Shown in pieces: positions 26,949-34,889 of a stretch of DNA of 64,000 nucleotides. The notes under the pieces were generated by a model, which did no database searches, had not been told where the DNA came from, and worked only from the letters and a program-made list of their open reading frames with translations. Each line of letters starts with the position of its first letter. Position 1 is the stretch's first letter. The position numbers were made by a program, and so were the translations under genes. Origin of the DNA: Bacillota bacterium (lineage in GTDB: Bacteria > Bacillota > Limnochordia > Darwinibacteriales > Darwinibacteriaceae); contig DURQ01000041.1 of NCBI GenBank assembly GCA_012840725.1, positions 1-64,000 on the forward strand, in the 5' to 3' direction.

Positions 26949-28085
26949 CTAGCGGAACACTCCATCGCGGCAGGTCAGCATGGGAAGCTTCGTGATATCC
27001 ACTTCCAAGGCTCCTCCCGGCTGGAACTTGATCAACCGCCCCACTCCCTGGTAGCCGGCGGCATCGTGCAGGCCTTCCGCAATACTCGCCGGATCAACTT
27101 TCCCCAGCCTCGCTGCCGTGTCCACCACCAGCCGCACCACATCATAACCCTGGACAGCCCAGGTGTCCGGCTCGTACCCGTATTTCTCCCGGTAGCGCTC
27201 CCGGAAAGCGGCCAGCCTTTCGCTCTCTTCCAGCACCAGGGTGGAAGGGACCACCATACCTTCAGCGATGTCCTTGTAGACCGCCAGGGCATTGGCCCGG
27301 TTGAAGATGGGCTCGCCGATCACCGCCACCGCGCTGTTCGCTTCTCTGATGATCTCCAGAACCCTGAAGGCAGGGTCGAGCCCGTACTGGGCCATAACCA
27401 CCGCTTCCACCCCGAGGGCCTGCCAGCGGTTGTTGATGCTGATGAACTGGCTCGGTGAGATGATCGAAGAGACATAGTCCACGACCTTGGCGTCGCTGTC
27501 CATAAGGGCCAGCTCGAAGGCTGTTACCAGCTCTTCCTGGGACTGCAGCCCGTTGTAGTAGACAGCGATGCGCTTGTAACCGGCGTCCATGGCATACTTG
27601 GCCATGGCTTCGCCCAGGTTGGCAAAGGACGGGACACCGCAGAAAAGGTACGGGTTGCCCCTGGCAAACAAGCTGTCATAGGCTCCATAGGGGAAGAGGA
27701 CCACCTTGCCGGCGGCAGCCAGCATGTCCGCGGTTGTCTTGCTGACATCGAAATTCTGCAGGTTAAGCACGGCAGTAACTGCCGGGTCGGCGGCAACCTG
27801 CGCCGCGATCTTCACACCTTGTTCATAACCCCCCGCATCATCCAAGACTTCCGCTTTGACCTCGATGCCCCGGTCCGCATACTCCCGGTTGAGCTCCTCC
27901 ACGGCCATGTTCACGCCGCTGATGAACGCACCGTCGGCGAAGAGCCAGGAAGCGTCTGCCAAGATGGGGATGTAAATGAGGCTCTGCCCGTTGCCCTTCT
28001 GCTGAGTGCAGCCGGCAAGGAGCAGCGCCGGGAGGATCAGCAAAAGCACAAAAAAGCACCCTGCTCTGAGCGCGGCCCTTGTCAT
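26949..28085 (-). CDS. Lipoprotein, branched-chain-amino-acid-type ABC substrate-binding protein
   Basis: A 378-residue type I periplasmic binding protein of the LivJ/AmiC group. The signal peptide ends in the lipobox LLLAGC, so it is lipid-anchored. The fold is visible in FISGVNMAVEELNREYADRG, VTAVLNLQNFDVSKTT, IAVYYNGLQSQEE and WAVQGYDVVRLVVDTAARLG. No permease or ATPase gene is adjacent, so it is either an orphan binding protein or a sensor component, followed only by the small DUF3574-like protein. The ligand is unknown. Confidence 0.87.
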   Translation of the reverse strand: MTRAALRAGCFFVLLLILPALLLAGCTQQKGNGQSLIYIPILADASWLFADGAFISGVNMAVEELNREYADRGIEVKAEVLDDAGGYEQGVKIAAQVAADPAVTAVLNLQNFDVSKTTADMLAAAGKVVLFPYGAYDSLFARGNPYLFCGVPSFANLGEAMAKYAMDAGYKRIAVYYNGLQSQEELVTAFELALMDSDAKVVDYVSSIISPSQFISINNRWQALGVEAVVMAQYGLDPAFRVLEIIREANSAVAVIGEPIFNRANALAVYKDIAEGMVVPSTLVLEESERLAAFRERYREKYGYEPDTWAVQGYDVVRLVVDTAARLGKVDPASIAEGLHDAAGYQGVGRLIKFQPGGALEVDITKLPMLTCRDGVFR

Positions 28086-28173
28086 AGTTCCTCACCCCTG
28101 GCATGTGGATCGTGTAAATATTACATATTCCCCGCGGGAGTCCTGCCGGTTTCTTCCTGCCACGAAGATGCAA

Positions 28174-28204
28174 AAAAGAGGAACGCGAGCTGCGCCCCTC
28201 TTTT
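28174..28204 (-). terminator. Rho-independent terminator after the hemerythrin gene
   Basis: AAAAGAGG (28174-28181) pairs with CCTCTTTT (28197-28204), with a small GCG/CGC stem inside. On the minus strand the hairpin runs into TTTTTTGC. Confidence 0.8.
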
Positions 28205-28215
28205 CCCGAAATATT

Positions 28216-28611
28216 CTACTTGCTGCGCACAAACTCCCCGATCTTCCGATCTAAGTTGGAGATGTGCTTGGTAAGCCAATCGATAACGATCTTATTCGCA
28301 GCGATAATGACGGAAATGCTGCCGCTTGACGACTCATAGTCGTCCCGCAGCTTAGCCAGCTGGGAGATAAAGGCCGCGTGCGCCTTTTTCTGCTCGTCCA
28401 GCCCAGGATAGCCGATCTGCTGCATATACCGCTCTTCATCGGCAAAGTGCTTCTTGGTATATCTGTCCAAGAACTCCAGCATCTCGCCGATATACTCCTT
28501 GGCTTTTCCCTGCTTGCCTGCCTCGAACAGGTTCTCTGCCCGCCTAAACCACTCTTTATGCTGCTCGTCGATCTGTGCGATGCCCACGGATAACGACTCA
28601 TGCCACGGCAC
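28216..28611 (-). CDS. Bacteriohemerythrin
   Basis: A 131-residue four-helix protein that binds O2 at a di-iron site. The ligand pattern is visible: VPWHESLSVG, QIDEQHKEWF, HFADEERYM, a His in KKAHAAF, and WLTKHISNLDRKIG. The frame is open 38 codons further upstream, but the GTG at 28611 follows AAGGAGGG at a 6-base gap and gives the normal length. It overlaps no neighbour and lies 100 bases after the LacI gene. In an anaerobe it may act in oxygen sensing or scavenging. A Dps-like protein is encoded nearby. Confidence 0.93.
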   Translation of the reverse strand: MPWHESLSVGIAQIDEQHKEWFRRAENLFEAGKQGKAKEYIGEMLEFLDRYTKKHFADEERYMQQIGYPGLDEQKKAHAAFISQLAKLRDDYESSSGSISVIIAANKIVIDWLTKHISNLDRKIGEFVRSK

Positions 28612-28711
28612 GGCTAGCCCTCCTTCGTGGAAACTTGTCCCAGTGTCTACTGTTATCGTACCACAAACTACTCTATCCCTCAACCAGAGAGGACTTCTTT
28701 TGGGCCTATCT

Positions 28712-29737
28712 TCAGGCTTTGGCACCGCAGGAGCGCCGCACCACCAGCTCCGCCTCGAGCCTCACTTTCACTGTCTTGCGCACGGGATGGTCGATCTGCT
28801 TCACAAGCTCTTCGGTGGCGATGCGCGCCAGATCTTCGTAGGGCACCCTGATCGTCGTTAAGCTGGGCTCGACATAGGAAGCCAGGACCACATCGTCAAA
28901 ACCAACCAGACGGGTATCTCCGGGTATCTTCACCCCAGCGTTCTGCAGTACCCGCATGCAGCCGATGGCCATCATGTCGTTGGCGGCAAAGATGCCATCG
29001 GGAAGCTTGTCCTGCCTGAGCAGGTACTCAGCGCAGCGTTCACCGGCTGGCTCGTGGAAGTCCCCCTGGAACACGGCGATCTGGCGGTTCTCCAGCCCGT
29101 GATCGCGGCAGGCCTGCAGGAACCCTTTCTGTCTTTCCATGGCGTCGCGGGAGTTCTTGGGACCGGCGATGTGCAGAAGAGACCTGCAGCCCAATTTGGC
29201 GAGGTGTTCCCCAGCCCGGTAGCCTCCGGCGTAGTCATCTACCGCTACATAGCTCAAGGCCCCGCCCGCGTCCAGGGGCGGCATCGTCAGGTGAAAGAAG
29301 GGGATGCCGGCCGTTCTCAAGTGCTTGACATAGGTAAACTCCATGGTGTCGTAGCTGCCGACGATCAAGGCTCCCTCGAACTGCTTGGTCGCTATCTCCC
29401 AGCGCAGAAAAGAAGAGAGCTTCCCTTCTGGCGTGCCGAAGTGGAACACCAGATGGTAGCCCAATCTCTCGGCTGCCACATAGATGGGGTGCAGGAACAT
29501 CATGGCATATTGACTGTCCTGCAGGGTCTGGGTTGGCGAGGTACTCGGCCAGGTGACCAATACGGCCAGGGTCTGTTTCAACTTTTTTCCTGTTCTTTTC
29601 TCGTAACCTAGTTCGGCAGCGGCCTCCAGCACCTTGGCAGCTACCACCGCGTTTGCAGTTTGGTGCCCGTTCAGAACGCGGCTCACGGTTGCCAGGGAAG
29701 TGCCAGCCCGCTGGGCTATGTCTCGCATCGTGGCCAT
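28712..29737 (-). CDS. LacI family transcriptional regulator
   Basis: A 341-residue regulator with the LacI helix-turn-helix and hinge ATMRDIAQRAGTSLATVSRV (residues 2-21) followed by LNG and a ribose-binding-type effector domain (LVGFDDVVLASYVEPSLTTI, GIFAANDMMAIGCMRVL). The ATG at 29737 has GAGGAG upstream at 8 bases; the frame extends 12 codons further. No sugar operon is adjacent: the nearest downstream gene encodes hemerythrin. A perfect 14-base palindrome lies 90 bases upstream and may be its own operator. Confidence 0.92.
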   Translation of the reverse strand: MATMRDIAQRAGTSLATVSRVLNGHQTANAVVAAKVLEAAAELGYEKRTGKKLKQTLAVLVTWPSTSPTQTLQDSQYAMMFLHPIYVAAERLGYHLVFHFGTPEGKLSSFLRWEIATKQFEGALIVGSYDTMEFTYVKHLRTAGIPFFHLTMPPLDAGGALSYVAVDDYAGGYRAGEHLAKLGCRSLLHIAGPKNSRDAMERQKGFLQACRDHGLENRQIAVFQGDFHEPAGERCAEYLLRQDKLPDGIFAANDMMAIGCMRVLQNAGVKIPGDTRLVGFDDVVLASYVEPSLTTIRVPYEDLARIATEELVKQIDHPVRKTVKVRLEAELVVRRSCGAKA

Positions 29738-29825
29738 GTGTATTCTCCTCATTGCTTCACAAGTTTCATTCATTTTCTTCTATATCAGCGGCATTTCTCC
29801 TTCCTTGTTCCAAAGGTTTCATGAA

Positions 29826-29839
29826 TTGTCGCGCGACAA
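29826..29839. promoter_or_regulatory. 14-base palindrome, candidate LacI-family operator
   Basis: TTGTCGCGCGACAA is a perfect palindrome with a central CG, the usual form of LacI-family operators. It lies in the 100-base gap between the LacI gene start and the terminator of the Dps-like gene. Confidence 0.55.
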
Positions 29840-29842
29840 AAA

Positions 29843-29872
29843 GCCCCGCTGCCCGGCCCGGGCAGCGAGGCT
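29843..29872 (-). terminator. Rho-independent terminator after the Dps-like gene
   Basis: A long GC stem (GCC.CGCTGCCCG/CGGGCAGCG.GGC) with a tight loop is followed on the minus strand by TTTTTGTC. Confidence 0.9.
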
Positions 29873-29884
29873 GGCCGTTTGGGC

Positions 29885-30640
29885 TTACTGCAGGGGAGTG
29901 TTGGGGTCCATGGGGCGGTCGCCGGCGATGTTGCCAGACTGGAATACCAGATGTTCCATGCCGCGCACCAGGGTGTCGTCTTCGAGGACGCTGTAGAGGT
30001 GGTAACCCAGGTCCTCCCGCTCCACCAAAATATCCTCCAGCACCTCGACTGTTCCGTAATCCTTCAGCTGGTGAGCACGCTCGATGGTCTTGCGCAGCAT
30101 CTGCTGGATCTTCAGTTCGTGTTCCAGGTCGTTGCGCAGGAAATCGCGGATGGAGTACCTGCCCTCAGGTTCGCACTTGATATACGACAGCTCATGCTGG
30201 GTCACTGGATGCGCAGTGGGAACTGCGCCCAGCCTGGCCACCCTCTCCCCGATGTCATCGATGTGTTTCATCGTCTTCTCAATGTGTTCCTCCAGGAGGT
30301 GGTGCAGGCTGATGAACCCCTCGGCTCCTTCGCTCAGCCAGTGGTGTTTGTTGTACTGATGCAGGGCTACCGAGAGGGCGCACTGGTGCTCATCGAGCAT
30401 GAGGGCGATCTCCTGGCGGACCTCCAGGGGCAGGCTGATGCCGCAGCCGACTTTCTTCGCTGTCCGCGGCTCTTGGCGCACGATCATCTCGTGTTCGGTG
30501 GCGTGCCCCGGCATCTGAGGATCGAAGCCGTACTTATCCAGCTTGAACCGGCCGTCAAAGGCCTTCATGTCCTGCGCGACTATCTCCATATCCTGCATGG
30601 TAGGTGTGGGCGGCTGTAAGTTGTCCGGCAATACTGTCAC
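29885..30640 (-). CDS. Dps/ferritin-like protein
   Basis: A 251-residue, mostly helical protein. Residues about 80-230 look like a ferritin-like four-helix bundle of the Dps group: LHQYNKHHWLSEG, then FISLHHLLEEHIEKTMKHID, DDIGERVARLG and a late ERAHQLKDYGTVEVLEDILV block. Dps proteins store iron and guard DNA from peroxide. The N-terminal 75 residues are unusual and the total is longer than a normal Dps (about 160). The start could be the GTG at 30640 or a TTG at 30631. It is a single-gene unit with its own terminator. Confidence 0.65.
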   Translation of the reverse strand: MTVLPDNLQPPTPTMQDMEIVAQDMKAFDGRFKLDKYGFDPQMPGHATEHEMIVRQEPRTAKKVGCGISLPLEVRQEIALMLDEHQCALSVALHQYNKHHWLSEGAEGFISLHHLLEEHIEKTMKHIDDIGERVARLGAVPTAHPVTQHELSYIKCEPEGRYSIRDFLRNDLEHELKIQQMLRKTIERAHQLKDYGTVEVLEDILVEREDLGYHLYSVLEDDTLVRGMEHLVFQSGNIAGDRPMDPNTPLQ

Positions 30641-30689
30641 CCTTTCTGCGAGGTTCTTTCCCTCCTAGTTTCCCAGCAAAGGGAGGGAA

Positions 30690-31436
30690 TTATCCAGCAG
30701 AGGACAGAAGGCCCTCTATGCGCTCCAGGGAGCTGCTCACCAGGGCGCGGTTGAGCAGGCGCCGCTTCCTGGGGGTAGCGAGAACCACTTCCTTGAGGAT
30801 CCTTGCGGGCCTCGGTGAAAGCACGACCACCCGATCGGCCAGGAGTACAGCTTCTTCCGGATCGTGGGTCACGAGCAGGGCCGAAAAGCCCTCGCGCCCG
30901 TGTTCGGACTGCAGGAGAGCGTGGAGCTCCTGTCTTGTCGCTCCGTCGAGGGACCTGAAGGGCTCGTCTAAAAGCAGCAGGCGCGGCCGTACGGCCAGTG
31001 CCCTGGCAAGCTCAAGGCGCTGCTTCATCCCTCCGCTGAGCTCGCGGGGATAGGCCCTGCGAAACTCTGCCAAGCCCGTTTCTTCCAAGATGCGGCGGCG
31101 GGCGGCGGCGGCTTCACCGGCAGGCAGCAGGCCTTCCTGCACAAAGCTGATGTTCTCCTCCACTGTCTTCCAGGGCAGAAGCCGCGGCTCCTGAAAGGCG
31201 TAGGCAAGCCTGGCATTAGGTGTCAGCACCACCCGGCCCCTGGTTGGGCGCAGGATGCCTGCAGCCAGATTGAGCAGAGTGGTCTTGCCGCAGCCCGACG
31301 GCCCGACCAGGGCAACGATCTCGCCGGCAGCGGCTGACAGGGAGATGCCTTCCACCGCAGCGAGCCTGCCCCGTTCTGTCTCAAACTCCCTGAAAACCTG
31401 CACGAACTCAAGCATGGGGTTGATCAACTGCACCAC
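30690..31436 (-). CDS. ABC importer ATPase, SsuB/TauB/NrtD-like
   Basis: A 248-residue ATPase with Walker A ALVGPSGCGKTTLLNLA, signature ELSGGMKQRLELARAL, Walker B RLLLLDEPFRSLD and H-loop LLVTHDPEEAV. The SsuB/TauB subfamily serves sulfonate, taurine, nitrate, pyrimidine-precursor and riboflavin-type importers. The start is uncertain: GTGs at 31436/31433 overlap the permease end, and an ATG at 31415 gives the tidier N-terminus (MLEFVQVFREF). It is the last gene of binding protein-permease-ATPase. Confidence 0.9.
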   Translation of the reverse strand: MVQLINPMLEFVQVFREFETERGRLAAVEGISLSAAAGEIVALVGPSGCGKTTLLNLAAGILRPTRGRVVLTPNARLAYAFQEPRLLPWKTVEENISFVQEGLLPAGEAAAARRRILEETGLAEFRRAYPRELSGGMKQRLELARALAVRPRLLLLDEPFRSLDGATRQELHALLQSEHGREGFSALLVTHDPEEAVLLADRVVVLSPRPARILKEVVLATPRKRRLLNRALVSSSLERIEGLLSSAG

Positions 31437-32200
31437 CTCGCAGCCCGGCGCCTCAAGGGGATGAGGAGCCCGTATTCACAGATCAGCATCAGCACGGCCA
31501 GGACCACAACCCAGGCAAAGACCCTCTCCGTATCCAGGTTGCTGTTGGCTGTGCTGAGCAAAAAGCCCACCCCGCTCGTGCTGCCCATGAACTCGGCAAA
31601 GATCGCCGCTTTCCAGGCGAAGGAAAAGCCTACACCAAGGGTTGCAGCCAGGTGGGGGACGAGGGCCGGGAGATAGATGTCCCGCAGAACCCGGCTTTTA
31701 CGGCAGCGGTACACCTGCGACATCTCCACGAGCCTCCGGTCAATGCCCTCCAGGCCGGCCGCAGCTTGGGAAAAAGCAAGGGGCAGGGTGACGATGAAGA
31801 TCAGGAACACTGGCGCACCGCCGCCTGAAATGCCAAACCAGATCACGGCCAAAATGGTCCAGACAACCGGCGGGATGATCTGCACCACGGCCAGCACGGG
31901 CTTGAGGAGGGCCTGCCAGAAAGCCCCGATGCGGGAAAAGGCGGCGAGGCTGAAACCGATGAGCAGAGCAAGGCCGTACCCATAGAGCGTCCGGTGCAGA
32001 GTGATGGCGATGCTTGGGACCAGGCTGCCTTCTTCCCACAGATCGCCGAGGGCCTGCCATGTCTCCCTGGGCGAAGGGAAGATCAGCGGGTGGTAGCTCG
32101 CAGATAGGATACTCCAGAGCAGAAAGATGCCTCCCAGGCCCAAAAGCCCGGCAAGCACCTTCTGCAGTTCTGTTTTGTGCCTAGTAATAAAAGCCATCAT
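31424..32200 (-). CDS. ABC importer permease, SsuC/TauC-like
   Basis: A 258-residue permease with six predicted helices. The coupling loop is SQVYRCRKSRVLRDIYLPAL and the following LGVGFSFAWKAAIFAEF block is typical of SsuC/TauC. The ATG at 32200 is chosen; an ATG at 32197 is equally possible, and an AGGTGG lies 11 bases upstream. The start lies inside the 3' end of the binding-protein gene, so the two are coupled. Confidence 0.9.
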   Translation of the reverse strand: MMAFITRHKTELQKVLAGLLGLGGIFLLWSILSASYHPLIFPSPRETWQALGDLWEEGSLVPSIAITLHRTLYGYGLALLIGFSLAAFSRIGAFWQALLKPVLAVVQIIPPVVWTILAVIWFGISGGGAPVFLIFIVTLPLAFSQAAAGLEGIDRRLVEMSQVYRCRKSRVLRDIYLPALVPHLAATLGVGFSFAWKAAIFAEFMGSTSGVGFLLSTANSNLDTERVFAWVVVLAVLMLICEYGLLIPLRRRAARWCS

Positions 32201-33137
32201 CGGGCAGCGTCCCACCTATCATTTCTGGAAATAGGTCCATGATGGCGCTGAAAAAGACTTCGATCAGCTCCCTCTCTTCCGCTCTGGGATAGACCTGAAC
32301 ATGAGTCCTCTTGAGCGACTCCTGGAACACCTCCGCCGGCTGGCCGAAATGCCGCTCAGCTAGGGAGGCAGCCTCTTCTGGATGGGCCTCCATCCAGGCA
32401 GCGCCTGCTTGGTAGTACTCGCGGATCAGGCGGACAAGCTCTTGATTCTCCCGGGCAAAGCCGCCCCGGGCGAAGAGCCCCACGAAGGGGATGCGTTCAT
32501 CGCCGCCGTGCAGCCGGCCCCATTCCTCCTGCAGGTCAAGGGACAGTACAGCCTGCTCAAAGCTGCGGAGGGTCACGGTGGCTAAGGGTTCGGGCAGGAT
32601 GATGGCATCGACGCGGCCAAGCTGAAAGGTCTTCGCCCCGCTGTTTGACGGCAGGTAGACAAACTCCACCCGCCCCAGGTCGGCCCCGTGCTGCAGCAGG
32701 AAGTAGCGGGCGAGGAAGTCCAGGGGCCCTCCTTGAAGGGGCAGACAGAGCGATTTCCCCTCCAAATCCCGCCAGTTCTCGGCTTGAAAGCCGGCTGTGA
32801 GCAGATAATCCAGCCCCCAAGTGTTGGTGCTGAGGAGCTTAAGGTCTATGCCCTTGTTGTAGGCTTTGGCGCCCACGTTGACGCCGGTGACCAGAAGATC
32901 CAGATCAGAAGCGGCGGCGAGGGCAAGACCCCGCTGGTGGTCCTGGGAGAAAGTGATCTCCAGCTCTGCCTGCCCGGCCAGAAGGCCGCTCTCCTGCAGC
33001 CAGATCAGGGGCAGCATCCCTGCGGCAGGCGGACCCTGGATGCGAACCTTGACCGGTTCTCCTGCCCAGGCAGCGGCGCATGGAAGCAGCGCGCACAAGA
33101 TGACCATGCCGGCCATCAGAGCTTGCAGCCTTTTCAT
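32181..33137 (-). CDS. ABC substrate-binding protein, NMT1/SsuA-like
   Basis: A 318-residue secreted binding protein with a signal peptide (MVILCALLPCAAAWAG). The mature part has the NMT1/SsuA layout: KVRIQGPPAAGMLPLIWLQE, a central VGAKAYNKGIDLKLLSTNTW and GRVDAIILPEPLATVTLRSF. These proteins bind sulfonates, nitrate, thiamine precursors, riboflavin and similar small compounds; the ligand is not shown. It starts 13 bases after the hydrogenase gene, so it is probably on the hydrogenase transcript. Confidence 0.85.
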   Translation of the reverse strand: MKRLQALMAGMVILCALLPCAAAWAGEPVKVRIQGPPAAGMLPLIWLQESGLLAGQAELEITFSQDHQRGLALAAASDLDLLVTGVNVGAKAYNKGIDLKLLSTNTWGLDYLLTAGFQAENWRDLEGKSLCLPLQGGPLDFLARYFLLQHGADLGRVEFVYLPSNSGAKTFQLGRVDAIILPEPLATVTLRSFEQAVLSLDLQEEWGRLHGGDERIPFVGLFARGGFARENQELVRLIREYYQAGAAWMEAHPEEAASLAERHFGQPAEVFQESLKRTHVQVYPRAEERELIEVFFSAIMDLFPEMIGGTLPDDGFYY

Positions 33138-33149
33138 GGTAGCCCTCCT

Positions 33150-34868
33150 TTACCTCGGCCGGGCTTGGTAGGTTGTGTGCAGCAGCTCGTGAGCCCGCCC
33201 GCTCTGCGGCTCTCCGAGATATTCCTCGTACAACCTGATCACATCGGGATTCTCATGGGACTTGCGGATGGTGTTGCTCCGGTCGAGCTGGGCCAGGCCC
33301 TGCGCCCGCTTGTCCATGATCGCTTTGCTGTTGGGCCTGGGCTGCCCTCCCCCTCCCACACAGCCGTGGGGGCAGGCCATAACCTCAATCCAGTCCAGGT
33401 CGGATCTTCCCGCCCGGACTTCGTCCAGGATGCGCCCGGCCTCGGCCAGGCCGCTTACTACAGCGATCTTGAAGGTGCGGCCGCCGATCTCGACTTCCGC
33501 TTCCTTGCGGCCCAAAAAGCCCAGGTTGAGCCGGTCCAGCGGTTCGCCGGTGAGCACTTCTTTCACCGTGCGCAGTGCGGCTTCAGTCACGCCGCCCGTG
33601 GTCCCGAAGATGGTGGCCGCTCCGGACTGGCTGCCCATGATCGAGTCGTAGTGCTCCTCGGGGAGGTGCACCAGGTCGATACCGACCTCTTTGAGCATAC
33701 GCGCCAGTTCTCTCGTAGTAAGGACGGCATCCGTGTCCTGATAGCCGCTGTCGCGGTGCTCCGGCCGCTCTTTCTCGAATTTCTTAGCGGTACAGGGCAT
33801 GATGGAAACAGTGTAGATCTGCGCCGGATCGATCCCCAGCTGCTGCGCGTAATAGGTCTTGGCCAGTGTTGAAAACATCTGCTGCGGCGACTTGGCTGAA
33901 GAAAGATGATCGATCAGGTCGGGGTAGTTGTGCTCAGCGTACTTGACCCAGCCAGGGCAGCAGGATGTGATGTGGGGCAGGTCCTTGTTCCCCTCAATGC
34001 GGGAGATAAACTCCCAGCCTTCTTCCAGGACGGTCAAATCAGCAGTGAACTCTGTGGAAAAGACCCGGTCGAAGCCGAGCAGCCTGAGAGCTGCCACCAG
34101 CTGGCCGGTCACCACCGTCCCGGGCTCCAGGCCGAACTCTTCTCCGATCGTTGCCTGGATGGAAGGAGCAGTCTGCACCACTACGAACTTGTCCCTATCC
34201 TCCAGTGCCCGCCAGACCGCGTTGATCTCGCTCACTTCAGTGATCGCCCCTACGGGGCAGACGGCCGAACACTGGCCGCAGTTTGCGCAGTTGATCTCGC
34301 TGAGGGGAAGATCAAAGGCTGTGGTCACGATGGAGTTAAAGCCGCGGCCGGCAAACCCCAGGGCCGCGATGCCCTGAATCTCTTCACACGCCCGCACGCA
34401 GCGGCCGCAGAGGATGCACTTGTTCGGTTCCCTGCGCAGGGCGGGACCGGTTTCGTCATCGGGGAAGCTGCGCTGCTCGCCGCGGAGGCGGTCAACGTCT
34501 TCCTTGGTCACGCCAAGCCTAAAGGTGATATCCTGCAGCTCGCAGCTGCCATTGCGGTAGCAGCTCAGGCAGTCCCGGGGGTGGTTGGCGAGCAGCAGTT
34601 CCACATTGCGCCGCCGTGCCCGGCGGGCCCGGCTGCTGCGGGTGCTGATCTCCATACCTTCTGCTGCTTCAGTGGCACAGGAAGCGAGGAGCCTGCCGCT
34701 GCGCACATCCTCCACCATGCACACCCGGCACGATACGTGCAGTGACAGGTCTGGATGGTAGCAGAGGGTGGGGATGTCGATGCCCAGGGAATGGGCTGCC
34801 TGCAGAATGGTAGTCCCCCGTTCCACTTCGACGGTATGTCCATCTATGGTAAAGGTGATCTTGTTCAT
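33150..34868 (-). CDS. hydA: [FeFe] hydrogenase large catalytic subunit (HydA/HndD type)
   Basis: A 572-residue iron-only hydrogenase. In order: an N-terminal plant-type [2Fe-2S] domain (TLCYHPDLSLHVSCRVC), a His-Cys3 cluster segment (NHPRDCLSCYRNGSCELQ), two [4Fe-4S] motifs (CILCGRCVRAC, CANCGQCSAVC), and the H-cluster domain with L1 TSCCPGWVKY, L2 MPCTAKKFEKERPE and L3 MACPHGCVGGGGQ. The usual L3 is ACPGGC; here a His replaces Gly. The short C-terminal domain is present. With HydB- and HydC-like genes just upstream it should form an NAD(P)- and ferredoxin-linked, electron-bifurcating complex in the cytoplasm. Confidence 0.96.
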   Translation of the reverse strand: MNKITFTIDGHTVEVERGTTILQAAHSLGIDIPTLCYHPDLSLHVSCRVCMVEDVRSGRLLASCATEAAEGMEISTRSSRARRARRRNVELLLANHPRDCLSCYRNGSCELQDITFRLGVTKEDVDRLRGEQRSFPDDETGPALRREPNKCILCGRCVRACEEIQGIAALGFAGRGFNSIVTTAFDLPLSEINCANCGQCSAVCPVGAITEVSEINAVWRALEDRDKFVVVQTAPSIQATIGEEFGLEPGTVVTGQLVAALRLLGFDRVFSTEFTADLTVLEEGWEFISRIEGNKDLPHITSCCPGWVKYAEHNYPDLIDHLSSAKSPQQMFSTLAKTYYAQQLGIDPAQIYTVSIMPCTAKKFEKERPEHRDSGYQDTDAVLTTRELARMLKEVGIDLVHLPEEHYDSIMGSQSGAATIFGTTGGVTEAALRTVKEVLTGEPLDRLNLGFLGRKEAEVEIGGRTFKIAVVSGLAEAGRILDEVRAGRSDLDWIEVMACPHGCVGGGGQPRPNSKAIMDKRAQGLAQLDRSNTIRKSHENPDVIRLYEEYLGEPQSGRAHELLHTTYQARPR

Positions 34869-34889
34869 GCAGCTTCTCCTTTCTCCGTC

